Below, in pieces: positions 46,032 to 53,888 of a stretch of DNA of 64,000 nt. Both the position numbers and the translations under genes were made by a program. The notes under the pieces are model-generated. The model had not been told where the DNA came from. It saw only the letters and a program-made list of their open reading frames with translations, and did no database searches. The first letter of the stretch is position 1. Every line of letters begins with the position of its first letter. This stretch comes from Cognatishimia coralii. Lineage in GTDB: Bacteria > Pseudomonadota > Alphaproteobacteria > Rhodobacterales > Rhodobacteraceae. The stretch covers positions 24,114 to 88,113 of the forward strand of contig NZ_JBBGAZ010000012.1 in assembly GCF_037478305.1 (NCBI RefSeq). The letters run 5' to 3'.

Positions 46032-46951
46032 TGGCTGTTCTTCTCCTTGCAGAAATCGCCGGTGGTGCACTGGCGCTGGACGCCACCGCCAAGGCGGTGA
46101 CCGCTGCCAAATCGCTGGGCGATGTGACCGTTCTGGTTGCGGGCCCCGCTGCCGCAGGCGAGGCCGCGTCGAAGATCGACGGCGTGGCAAAGGTTCTGGT
46201 GGCGGATGACGCCGCCTATGCCAACGGCCTGGCCGAGCCGGTCGCCGATCTGGTGGTCAGCCTGGCAGGCAATTATGAACATATCGTTGCTCCGTCCACG
46301 GCGAGCGCGAAAAACATCCTGCCGAGCGTCGCGGCGCTGCTGGACGTGATGGTTTTGTCGGACGTCACCGCCATCGTGGACGGGTCCACGTTCGAACGCC
46401 CGATCTACGCGGGCAACGCGATTCAGACGGTAAAGTCCAACGATTCCAAGAAGGTACTGACCGTCCGCACCACCGCCTTCGACGCGGCTGGCCAGGGTGG
46501 TTCGGCCGCCGTCGAGGCCATCGCAGCGGCCGGCAACGCGGGCCTGAGCGCCTGGGTCGAGGACAAGGTCGCGGCGTCGGATCGTCCGGAACTGACCTCG
46601 GCCAAGATCGTGGTCTCGGGCGGTCGCGGCGTCGGTTCCGAGGAGAACTTCGCGATCATCGAGGGCCTGGCCGACAAGCTGGGCGCGGCGGTCGGCGCCT
46701 CGCGCGCGGCGGTGGATAGCGGGTTCGCACCGAACGACTGGCAGGTCGGCCAGACCGGCAAGGTCGTGGCGCCCGAGCTGTACATCGCGGTCGGGATTTC
46801 CGGGGCAATTCAACACCTTGCAGGCATGAAGGACAGCAAGGTCATCGTCGCCATCAACAAGGATGAAGAGGCCCAGATCTTCCAGGTCGCCGACTACGGC
46901 CTGGTCGCAGACCTGCTCGACGCCGTCCCGGATATGACAAAGGCACTCTAA
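46031..46951 (+). CDS. etfA: electron transfer flavoprotein alpha subunit (copy 2)
   Basis: A 306-residue ETF alpha subunit. The FAD domain is complete (VVSGGRGVGSEENF, AVGASRAAVDSG, NDWQVGQTGKVVAP, AVGISGAIQHLAGM). The N-terminal domain differs from copy 1 mainly between residues 35 and 75, and two residues are absent relative to it. The thiolase ATG follows 2 bases after the stop, so etfBA and the thiolase are one transcript. The gene body has the same GC-rich codon use as copy 1, unlike the flanking monooxygenase and thiolase genes. Confidence 0.92.
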   Translation: MAVLLLAEIAGGALALDATAKAVTAAKSLGDVTVLVAGPAAAGEAASKIDGVAKVLVADDAAYANGLAEPVADLVVSLAGNYEHIVAPSTASAKNILPSVAALLDVMVLSDVTAIVDGSTFERPIYAGNAIQTVKSNDSKKVLTVRTTAFDAAGQGGSAAVEAIAAAGNAGLSAWVEDKVAASDRPELTSAKIVVSGGRGVGSEENFAIIEGLADKLGAAVGASRAAVDSGFAPNDWQVGQTGKVVAPELYIAVGISGAIQHLAGMKDSKVIVAINKDEEAQIFQVADYGLVADLLDAVPDMTKAL

Positions 46952-46953
46952 GA

Positions 46954-48153
46954 ATGACAAACGTCTACATCTGCGATTACATCCGCACACCAATTGGTCG
47001 CTATGGCGGCGCGCTTTCTTCTGTGCGAGCCGACGATCTTGGTGCAATCCCACTCAGGGCCCTGGCCAGCCGAAACCCGAAGCTAGATCTAGCGGCCATT
47101 GACGAAGTGATTTTCGGCTGCGCCAACCAGGCGGGCGAGGACAACCGCAACGTCGCACGCATGTCGCTGCTACTCGCGGGATTTCCGGATTGTGTCCCTG
47201 GCACGACGATGAACCGGTTGTGCGGATCGGGTATGGACGCCGTAATCACAGCCGCCCGCGCGATCAAAGCTGGAGAAGCCGATCTCATTGTTGCTGGCGG
47301 TGTGGAAAGCATGTCTCGTGCTCCGTTTGTGATGCCAAAAGCTACAACTGCATTCTCGCGCGAAAATTCTGCTGAAGACACCACCATCGGCTGGCGCTTC
47401 GTCAATAAACAGATGAAGAGTCAATACGGCGTCGACAGCATGCCTGAAACGGCCGAAAACGTAGCGGAAGACTTCAGCATCAACCGCGCCGACCAAGATG
47501 CCTTCGCCATGCGTTCGCAGCGAAAGGCGAGAGATGCCATGGCGAACGGTCGTTTGGCCCGTGAAATTGTCCCGGTAGAGATTCCTCAGCGAAAGGGGGA
47601 GCCAAAGATCGTCGTACAGGATGAACACCCTCGCGCGGGTACGACTTTGGAAGCGCTCGCCCAACTGAAAACTTTCGTAAAAGCGGACGGCACTGTAACC
47701 GCTGGGAATTCTTCGGGCGTGAACGATGGTGCCGCAGCATTGATCCTTGCCACCAGCGACGTCGCAAAAAAATTTGGCCTCACACCGATCGCAAGGGTCT
47801 TGGGCGGCGCAACCGCGGGCGTCGCACCGCGCATCATGGGTTTCGGGCCGGCACCGGCGTCGGAAAAGCTGATGGCGCGACTTGGACTGAAACAAGAAGA
47901 CTTCTCGGTAATCGAACTTAACGAAGCCTTTGCTTCGCAGGGTCTGGCCACACTACGGCACCTGGGGATCGCGGATGATGACGCCCGCGTGAACCCGAAC
48001 GGCGGCGCTATTGCTCTCGGCCATCCGCTTGGCATGTCAGGTGCCCGCATCACTGGTTCAGCGATGCTGGACCTCAAACCTGGAGAAAAGTCGTTATCGA
48101 CCATGTGTATTGGCGTGGGACAGGGGATTGCAATCGCGCTCGAAGCTGTCTGA
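46954..48153 (+). CDS. pcaF: 3-oxoadipyl-CoA thiolase
   Basis: A 399-residue thiolase of the PcaF/PaaJ group that cleaves 3-oxoadipyl-CoA to succinyl-CoA and acetyl-CoA. VYICDYIRTPIGRYGGALS, FGCANQAGEDNRNVARMSLL, the Cys in NRLCGSGMDAV, TTIGWRFVNKQM with YGVDSMPETAENVAEDF, GHPLGMSGAR and TMCIGVGQG match the family closely. It closes the cyclohexanol-to-adipate route. It is followed after 110 bases by a strong terminator. It is paralogous to the thiolase at 20368, differing in the DTTIGWRFVN region. Confidence 0.9.
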   Translation: MTNVYICDYIRTPIGRYGGALSSVRADDLGAIPLRALASRNPKLDLAAIDEVIFGCANQAGEDNRNVARMSLLLAGFPDCVPGTTMNRLCGSGMDAVITAARAIKAGEADLIVAGGVESMSRAPFVMPKATTAFSRENSAEDTTIGWRFVNKQMKSQYGVDSMPETAENVAEDFSINRADQDAFAMRSQRKARDAMANGRLAREIVPVEIPQRKGEPKIVVQDEHPRAGTTLEALAQLKTFVKADGTVTAGNSSGVNDGAAALILATSDVAKKFGLTPIARVLGGATAGVAPRIMGFGPAPASEKLMARLGLKQEDFSVIELNEAFASQGLATLRHLGIADDDARVNPNGGAIALGHPLGMSGARITGSAMLDLKPGEKSLSTMCIGVGQGIAIALEAV

Positions 48154-48427
48154 GGTGCCGCGACAACCACAAAACTAACATAAGTTCTGTTATGCGAATT
48201 TCGGCCGACACCAAATTTTGCTGTAGAATTCGTCCTCTACCTCCTCCCTGTGGACGACCGACTGGCGGCACCGGTATTGCCGGTGCCGCCCTTTTCCGAA
48301 AGAACGATTGAACGGCCCCTTATGTTCGCGAGACGGATTATCCCGTGACCTGCGTATCGGCAGACATCCCATTCCGGCGATCTCGTGCCGTTCCAAAAAA
48401 TCTTCTCTGCACCTCCGAATGTAACAT
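48154..48427. other. intergenic boundary between the catabolic island and the secretion region
   Basis: 274 bases without a supported gene. It contains the terminator at 48264-48296. The remainder shows no promoter or repeat that I can defend. Confidence 0.4.
48264..48296 (+). terminator. rho-independent terminator after thiolase
   Basis: A perfect 11-base stem (GGCGGCACCGG / CCGGTGCCGCC) with a 5-base loop TATTG, followed by CTTTT. It lies 110 bases past the thiolase stop and would end the chnB-etf-pcaF transcript. Confidence 0.85.
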
Positions 48428-48444
48428 ATATCGCGTGGCGATAT
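48428..48444. promoter_or_regulatory. candidate XRE regulator operator
   Basis: ATATCGCGTGGCGATAT is a perfect 7-base inverted repeat with a GTG spacer, 27 bases before the ATG of the small XRE protein. Such placement is typical of autoregulation by controller-type proteins. Confidence 0.55.
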
Positions 48445-48471
48445 TTCGCGCACCGTGTCCGTTTCGCGGGC

Positions 48472-48681
48472 ATGAACTTGCGGGACCGTGTAGCACTGAA
48501 CATCCAGGACTTGAGACGCGCCCGCGGCCTCAGCCAGGAGGAGCTTGCTCATCGGGCCGATGTGAGCCGCGGCCATATGGGCAAGGTCGAAAACGCCAAG
48601 TTCGCAGCCTCCCTCGACCTTCTCGAACGCATCGCCAGGGCGCTGAACGTCGACCCAGAAGAGCTTTTCACAAAACGCTAG
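48472..48681 (+). CDS. small XRE-family regulator
   Basis: A 69-residue single-domain Cro/CI helix-turn-helix protein. ATG 48472 (MNLRDRVALNIQ) is preferred over an open extension upstream, because the extension covers the palindrome at 48428. The core reads DLRRARGLSQEELAHRADVS with RGHMGKVENAKF as recognition helix, then LDLLERIARALNVDPEELF. Size and layout resemble control proteins of mobile elements and restriction systems. It probably binds the palindrome upstream and controls itself and perhaps the transfer genes that follow. Confidence 0.82.
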   Translation: MNLRDRVALNIQDLRRARGLSQEELAHRADVSRGHMGKVENAKFAASLDLLERIARALNVDPEELFTKR

Positions 48682-48757
48682 CCAGTATTTGCCAGCCCCT
48701 GATGCGTCCTGGAGCGGAACGTCTCAAGAGGTAGTCAAATGGAGTGCAGTGAGTTCA

Positions 48758-48958
48758 ATGGGTAAGAAGAAGACAGGCTGGCCCTTCCAAGACGGGTTTC
48801 TGAACGACGGTGCGCAGGAGATTCACTTGTTCACCGACTACCGCTGGAATGATGGCTCGGTGAGCCGTCGCTGGCATGTCGATCGGGAAGATTTTGACGC
48901 GGACCTCGCCATCTTGCGCCCATTTTCCCTGACGCCCGGTGACCGCTCAGATCAGTAG
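48758..48958 (+). CDS. small hypothetical protein
   Basis: A 66-residue polar protein (MGKKKTGWPFQDGFLNDGAQ onward, ending RPFSLTPGDRSDQ). ATG 48758 is my choice; an in-frame start at 48689 would add 23 residues. No domain is recognised. It follows the XRE gene by 76 bases on the same strand and its end overlaps the convergent secreted-protein gene by 7 bases. Coding status is moderately likely, given regular GC at third positions. Confidence 0.5.
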   Translation: MGKKKTGWPFQDGFLNDGAQEIHLFTDYRWNDGSVSRRWHVDREDFDADLAILRPFSLTPGDRSDQ

Positions 48959-49530
48959 GAAAACCACTCCGAGTGGCCCATGTTGCCCTCGTAGTCTCCG
49001 TATTCGACCATGATGCTGCGCGAATAGAAGTACGAGGAACTGCCGCCGCTCGGATAGGCGATCTCCTGACCGCTTTCCGAGACGAATGTCATGGGCCAGG
49101 GCGTGTGGGATCGGTAGGCCCGCTGGATGTACCGGCAGGTGCGGTTCTCTCGGTCGCAGGAACGAAGCGACCAGTCCCAATACTGATCGCCTCCCCTTTC
49201 TCTATAGGCTTGACCGGTGAACCAGATCACATGGGTGCGGTTCAGCCATTCGTATTCGGGCAGGTTGGTGTCGAGCTCGCCCTCGCCGCCAGGCCCGCCC
49301 AGCTCGACCGGCACATGAGCGAAGGTGCAGATCCCGAAGGGCGGCAGGCTCGGCCAGGGCGTGATGCGGCGGATCATGGTCCGATAGGCCCGCGCGCAGA
49401 CGGCACTGGGCGGAAACCCACCCGCCATACAGAGCATGATGGCGCAGTCGATGTCATAGGCCTGCGCCTTCTCAGGGGCTCCGAACACCGCCATCGCCCC
49501 CATCACAGCTGCCATCGCCTGTCGCTTCAT
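48952..49530 (-). CDS. secreted cysteine-containing protein, TrbM-like
   Basis: A 192-residue exported protein. ATG 49530 follows GGGAGAG. The signal peptide is clear (MKRQAMAAVMGAMAVFGAPEK, cleavage after AQA), and the mature protein begins with DCAIMLCMAGGFPPSAVCARA. That Cys-x(5)-Cys...PPS.C pattern recalls TrbM, a conjugation-associated periplasmic protein, but the rest (Trp/Tyr-rich, ending MGHSEWFSY) is unlike it. It lies opposite to the secretion operon and just upstream of it. Role in transfer is inferred from place and the short motif. Confidence 0.55.
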   Translation of the reverse strand: MKRQAMAAVMGAMAVFGAPEKAQAYDIDCAIMLCMAGGFPPSAVCARAYRTMIRRITPWPSLPPFGICTFAHVPVELGGPGGEGELDTNLPEYEWLNRTHVIWFTGQAYRERGGDQYWDWSLRSCDRENRTCRYIQRAYRSHTPWPMTFVSESGQEIAYPSGGSSSYFYSRSIMVEYGDYEGNMGHSEWFSY

Positions 49531-49662
49531 GTCGCTCTCCCGCAAAAGTTGAGCAGACTATCAAGCAATATGTGTTATTCTGCAATATGTTGTATTGACT
49601 CCATATGACTTTATGGCCTTAGTGTCGTGAAGTAGAAGGGCTCTCAGTGGGAGAGTCCGAAC

Positions 49663-49977
49663 ATGCCGATAGCGCGCAACCAGATCCTGATCACCATCGA
49701 TGGGGTGAAAGACCTGTCCGAGAAGGGCATCGCGTTCCGCTGCCGGTATGAACTCGTGGGGTTCACGGACGATGGCAAGCCGCGCTACCAGTGCATCTAC
49801 CTGCGCGAGGGCGAGCCGGATGCCATTCTGGTCTCGACCCGGATCACCCCGCACGGGCCAGAGCCGCGGTATTTCAACATATGGCCGGGACTCTTCAAAC
49901 ATCATCTCGAGTTCGGTGACGGGCGCGATCTGCGCTTTGGTCCTGACTATGAGCTCACCCTCGAGGAGCGCGGCTGA
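49663..49977 (+). CDS. hypothetical protein at head of the type IV secretion operon
   Basis: A 104-residue soluble protein (MPIARNQILITIDGVKDLSE onward, ending RFGPDYELTLEERG). No signal peptide or membrane segment is seen, and no family is recognised. Its end overlaps the VirB1-like gene by 29 bases in another frame, so the two are translationally linked. Position suggests a transfer accessory protein. The charged, beta-rich sequence (YQCIYLREGEPDAILVSTRI) gives no further hint. Confidence 0.6.
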   Translation: MPIARNQILITIDGVKDLSEKGIAFRCRYELVGFTDDGKPRYQCIYLREGEPDAILVSTRITPHGPEPRYFNIWPGLFKHHLEFGDGRDLRFGPDYELTLEERG

Positions 49978-50614
49978 CGTCATCGCCTTCGGCCGCGACG
50001 GCACGGCGCGGACATCCGGCTGGACCTTTCATGGCGAACGACCTGCGTGGGCAGGGCTGGATGATAGCACTGAGGCCGAAGTCGTTCTGGCCTCGCTGGA
50101 CGCCACGCCGCCGTCCGGACGCGGCGACATCCTCTCCCTGATCCGCACGACTGCTGACCGGCACCAGGGGAACCGTGCCCTGCGGCAGGTCGGCCTCGAT
50201 GAGGACGACTGGCTGGTCCTTTTCCAGGCCCTAGTCGAGGCCGAAAGCAGCTACAATCCGACTGCCGTGAGCCCCAAGGGTGCCTATGGTCTCGGCCAGC
50301 TGATGCCGGATACTGCCCGTGCACTCGGCGTCGATCCGCGCGATCCCTCACAGAACCTAGACGGCGCGGCGCGCTACCTGCTCGCGCAGCTGGCCACATT
50401 CAACGACATCAACCTGGCGCTCGCGGCCTACAATGCAGGGCCGCACCGCGTGGTGGAATATTCCGGCATTCCACCTTTCGCCGAGACCCGCGACTACATC
50501 GCGCGCATCCACCGGATCCGGTCCCGGCTGTCGGGCACGCCCGTTGCCCCTCCGGACATTCGCGTCGCAGACCGGGTTCCAGCCCGCGCGCCGGTCCTCA
50601 TCGACCTTCAGTAA
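49949..50614 (+). CDS. virB1: VirB1-like lytic transglycosylase
   Basis: A 221-residue soluble-looking protein with a family 1 lytic transglycosylase domain (about residues 85-190) that cuts peptidoglycan so the secretion channel can pass. The catalytic Glu is in VEAESSYNPTAVSPKGAYGL, followed by GQLMPDTARALGV and AAYNAGPHRVVEY. ATG 49949 overlaps the preceding gene. No classical signal peptide is visible, so export may use another route or an earlier start. A second transglycosylase domain occurs at 53885. Confidence 0.82.
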   Translation: MSSPSRSAADVIAFGRDGTARTSGWTFHGERPAWAGLDDSTEAEVVLASLDATPPSGRGDILSLIRTTADRHQGNRALRQVGLDEDDWLVLFQALVEAESSYNPTAVSPKGAYGLGQLMPDTARALGVDPRDPSQNLDGAARYLLAQLATFNDINLALAAYNAGPHRVVEYSGIPPFAETRDYIARIHRIRSRLSGTPVAPPDIRVADRVPARAPVLIDLQ

Positions 50615-50630
50615 AACAAGGAAACTTCGC

Positions 50631-50912
50631 ATGCTTCGACATCGCCTCAGCCGCCTCTTGCCTGTTACTACAACCCTGGCGGCTTTCGCAACGCCAGCCC
50701 TCGCGCAGGACTTGTCACCGATCCAGACCATGCTGGAAACCGTCGAGGCCGCGCTGACCGGTCCGATCGGGATCGCGGTCGCCACGCTCGCGGTCATCGG
50801 CACCGGTTTCATGTGCATGATGGGACGGCTGAACTGGGGCTGGTTCGCCTCGGTCATCATCGGGATCGTGCTGATCTTCTCGGCCGGCACCATCGTTGAC
50901 GGCTTCTCCTGA
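50631..50912 (+). CDS. virB2: VirB2 major pilin
   Basis: A 93-residue pilin precursor. A signal peptide ends at ALAQ (about residue 26); two hydrophobic helices (LTGPIGIAVATLAVIGTGFM and WFASVIIGIVLIFSAGTIV) are separated by the short polar loop GRLNW, the standard VirB2 layout. It lies 16 bases after virB1. VirB2 polymerises into the conjugative pilus. Confidence 0.88.
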   Translation: MLRHRLSRLLPVTTTLAAFATPALAQDLSPIQTMLETVEAALTGPIGIAVATLAVIGTGFMCMMGRLNWGWFASVIIGIVLIFSAGTIVDGFS

Positions 50913-50921
50913 GGTTGGCCG

Positions 50922-51035
50922 ATGACTTTCCCGCACACTCGCATCCTCCGGTCCTCTCGAACGCGTTTGCACGGCAAACGCTGCCTCGAACCGACCTACG
51001 GATTCTTCATTTCACCTGAGCGGGAAAGCACCTAG
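50922..51035 (+). CDS. possible 37-residue leader or small protein between virB2 and virB3
   Basis: ATG 50922 opens a short basic frame (MTFPHTRILRSSRTRLHGKR onward) that stops directly before the TTG start of virB3. It could be a coupling leader or chance. The only support is its exact fit into the gap. Confidence 0.2.
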   Translation: MTFPHTRILRSSRTRLHGKRCLEPTYGFFISPEREST

Positions 51036-51314
51036 TTGGCAGAACGATCCCCCCTCTTCCTGGGTCTCGCCCGTCCGCCCAAGTATCTGGGTCTCCCTGT
51101 CGGATACCTCGTGGTGCTGGCGACCGGGGTCGTTCTGCCGTTCATCTGGACGAAGTCGATGGTCTTCTTCCTGGTCGGTCTCGTCGCCTATCCGATCCTC
51201 TGGTTCGTGGCCGACCGCGAGCCGCATTTCTTCGAGGTGCTGCGGGTCTCTTACGGCTCGGTGCGCCCAACAAAGAACCGGGCTCTGCATGGGGGTGACA
51301 GCTTTGGCGCTTGA
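51036..51314 (+). CDS. virB3: VirB3 inner-membrane protein
   Basis: A 92-residue protein starting at TTG 51036. LFLGLARPPKYLGLPVGYLV is the conserved VirB3 opening, with one long hydrophobic hairpin (about residues 18-60). The end overlaps the virB4 start by 26 bases. VirB3 docks with VirB4 at the inner membrane. Confidence 0.85.
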   Translation: MAERSPLFLGLARPPKYLGLPVGYLVVLATGVVLPFIWTKSMVFFLVGLVAYPILWFVADREPHFFEVLRVSYGSVRPTKNRALHGGDSFGA

Positions 51315-53682
51315 TGCAGGCACACTTTCCACTCACGGAACCGCTCTGCTTCAGGCTGGCGGCGGGGCGTTCGCGCGGGAGAGCTATCTCGCCGAACACC
51401 TGCCGTATTTCGCGCTTGCGGATGACGATGTGATGGTGCTGCGCGAGGGCGATCTCTTGGCGACCCTGCGCCTTGATGGTCTGAACCCGATGACCAGTGA
51501 GGACGCCCGGCTCGACGCGCTCAAGCGCGCAGTCGCCGCCATCGTCGCCCAGACCGGCAATGCCTTCGGCTTCTACATCCATCGGATTTCCGTGCCGCAG
51601 GACTTGGGCATGCGCCTCATCGAAGAGGACAGCTTCGCCGCCGCGATCGACGCCCGATGGCAGGCCCATGTCAAAGACCTGCGCCCGGCCAAGCGTCAAC
51701 TCTATCTCAGCGTCATCCGGCGGCCTGATATCTCCGCGCGCATTCCGTTCCTTCGGGCACTGGCCCGCAAGGCCTGGGTCAAGGACCGCGCGACGCGCGT
51801 GCAGGAACTGAACGAGGTCATGGGTTTCTTCGAGGTCGCGCTTGCCTCCGCCAACCCCGTCAGGCTCACGAAGTCGGGCGGTGAATGGCTGGGCTATCTC
51901 AACACGCTGAACGCGGGCAGCTTCTCCCCCATCGCCTTTGGGCAAAGTGCCCTGCCCCTCTCGCATACCTTGAGCAACTGTCGCGCGACCTTTGATAGCG
52001 ATGTCGTCACCCTGACCGACGCCGTGACCGGCCAGGTCAAATACGGCGCGCTCTTCTCGATGAAGACCTACCCCGCATTGACAGATGTGACACTGCTCGA
52101 CGCGCTCGACCTGCCACTCGACATTGTGCTGACAAACTCCTTCAGCCCGATCCCGAACAACATCATGGCCGAACGCATCCAGCGGATCATCCGCCAGATG
52201 CACGCCTCCGACGATGCCGCCGTCTCCTTGCGCGAACAGCTGGGACAAGCCGCCGACGATCAGGAAGCGGGGCGCATCGCTTTTGGCGACCATCACCTGT
52301 CCATCGCGGTCTATGCGCCTGAGCGCAACATGCTCGAACGCGCTGCCGCCCAGATCAAGCGCGTGGGTCAGGAGATCATGTCGGTGATCGTGCGCGAGAA
52401 CATGGCGTTGAAAGCCACCTACTTCGCGCAATCCCCCGGCAACTTCGGCTACCGCGCCCGCAAGACGCCGATTTCCTCGATCAATTTCGCCGACTTCGCA
52501 GCCATGCACGGCAGCGTCGAGGGGCGTGGTCCTGACCAGTCGCCCTGGGGCCAAATTATCTCCGTGCTGCCGACGGTCGGCACCTCCGGCTATCGGTTCA
52601 ATTTCCACGAGGCGGGCAGCCCAGGCAAGGAACCAACGGTCGGCCATACGCTGGTGTTGGGACGCACAGGCACCGGCAAGACGCTCACCACCGCCTTCCT
52701 CGCGGCGCAGGCGCAGCGGGTCGGAGCCCGGCTCTTCTTCTTCGACAAGGATCGCGGCCTCGAGATGGCGGTCCGCGCCCTTGGCGGCCGCTATAACGAA
52801 ATCCGCGCTGGCGTTCCCACGGGTCTCAATCCACTTGTGACCGAGACCGACGAGCGCGGTCGCGCCTGGCTCTCGGACTGGTTGGCGACGCTGCTCACAC
52901 GCAATGGCACGCTGACCGGCGAACAATCCCGCCATATCCAGAGCGCGGTCGGCCAGAACGCCGATGCGGGGGCAGGCCTGCAACGCTTCGTTAGTTTCGA
53001 GACCCTGTTCCAGTCGCTTGACGATGACGGCGAGCTTCAATCACGCGTCGCCGAATGGGCGCCAGGCGGGCGCTATGGCTGGGTCTTTGACGAACCCGAA
53101 CGCGGCGCGGGTCTCAAGCTCACGGGCGACATCATCGGGTTTGATATGACCGAAATCCTCGACATGACCACCGAGCGGATGGCGGTGCTCTCCTACATCT
53201 TCCGCCAGATCGAACGCGTGGTCGAAGACCGCCGCCCCACCATCATCGTGCTCGACGAGGCCTGGAAGCTTCTCGACGATCCGTATTTCGGGGCGCGTCT
53301 GGAAAACTGGCTGGTGACGCTTCGCAAGATGAACTGCGTCGTGATCATGATGACGCAATATCCGAGCCAGCTGCGCGACAGCCGCGTCGGCAAGACCATC
53401 GTCGAGACGGTGCCCACGCAGATCCTCTTCCCGAACGATCGTGCCACCATCTCGGATTACGGCTTTCTGCGCGTGAACGCCAAGGAAGCGGCCCTCCTTG
53501 TCCAGCCCACCATCGGCCAGCGCATCGCGCTTGTCCGCTCGGCAGGGGACAGCGTCTTCGTCGATGCGGACCTCTCAGCCTTGGGCGACCTCCTTCCCAT
53601 ACTTGGCGGTGGTGCCACCGGGGAGGCCCGCGTGCCCGCCGATTGGCGCGCCAATCCCGATTTCTGGAGACATGTGATATGA
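51289..53682 (+). CDS. virB4: VirB4 secretion ATPase
   Basis: A 797-residue AAA+ type ATPase that energises pilus assembly and transfer. The N-terminal domain (about 1-420) precedes the Walker A motif VLGRTGTGKTLTTAFLAAQ near residue 463. Walker B is TIIVLDEAWKLLDDPYFG and the RAS/Q-motif region reads MMTQYPSQL. ATG 51289 is used; GTG 51295 is possible. Length fits VirB4 proteins (about 790-820). The stop overlaps the next gene (ATGA). Confidence 0.93.
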   Translation: MGVTALALDAGTLSTHGTALLQAGGGAFARESYLAEHLPYFALADDDVMVLREGDLLATLRLDGLNPMTSEDARLDALKRAVAAIVAQTGNAFGFYIHRISVPQDLGMRLIEEDSFAAAIDARWQAHVKDLRPAKRQLYLSVIRRPDISARIPFLRALARKAWVKDRATRVQELNEVMGFFEVALASANPVRLTKSGGEWLGYLNTLNAGSFSPIAFGQSALPLSHTLSNCRATFDSDVVTLTDAVTGQVKYGALFSMKTYPALTDVTLLDALDLPLDIVLTNSFSPIPNNIMAERIQRIIRQMHASDDAAVSLREQLGQAADDQEAGRIAFGDHHLSIAVYAPERNMLERAAAQIKRVGQEIMSVIVRENMALKATYFAQSPGNFGYRARKTPISSINFADFAAMHGSVEGRGPDQSPWGQIISVLPTVGTSGYRFNFHEAGSPGKEPTVGHTLVLGRTGTGKTLTTAFLAAQAQRVGARLFFFDKDRGLEMAVRALGGRYNEIRAGVPTGLNPLVTETDERGRAWLSDWLATLLTRNGTLTGEQSRHIQSAVGQNADAGAGLQRFVSFETLFQSLDDDGELQSRVAEWAPGGRYGWVFDEPERGAGLKLTGDIIGFDMTEILDMTTERMAVLSYIFRQIERVVEDRRPTIIVLDEAWKLLDDPYFGARLENWLVTLRKMNCVVIMMTQYPSQLRDSRVGKTIVETVPTQILFPNDRATISDYGFLRVNAKEAALLVQPTIGQRIALVRSAGDSVFVDADLSALGDLLPILGGGATGEARVPADWRANPDFWRHVI

Positions 53683-53888
53683 GCTCAAAACCCCTCCTCG
53701 CGCTCTGCGCCGCCGCGAGCCTTCTCGCCGCTTGCGAAAAATACACCGAGAAAACCTCGCCCTGCTTCGGACGCAATGGCGAGCCGCAGGTGACGCGGAC
53801 CGCCCTCTCCTTCTCAACCATGGGCGCACCGGTCCAGCAGGGGGCCAAGCCTGAATGCACCTTCGAACCCCTGCCCCGTCCGGAATGA
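53679..53888 (+). CDS. VirB7-like lipoprotein
   Basis: A 69-residue lipoprotein: MSSKPLLALCAAASLLAACEK contains the lipobox LAAC with Cys 19, or close to it, as the lipidated residue. Two more cysteines follow (SPCFG, PECTF). Size and position between virB4 and virB5 fit VirB7, which anchors the VirB9 ring to the outer membrane, or an entry-exclusion lipoprotein; order in the operon slightly favours neither. It overlaps both neighbours by 4 bases. Confidence 0.7.
   Translation: MSSKPLLALCAAASLLAACEKYTEKTSPCFGRNGEPQVTRTALSFSTMGAPVQQGAKPECTFEPLPRPE

Noticed and set aside
48154..49600. Integration site or integrase marking the start of an ICE
   Set aside because: No integrase, tRNA gene or flanking direct repeat could be found; only the XRE gene and its palindrome are supported.
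51142..53040. Long open frame on the minus strand opposite virB4 (over 600 codons)
   Set aside because: It is the mirror of a GC-rich gene with clear VirB4 motifs; the antisense protein has no recognisable domain and very high Arg/Gly/His content.
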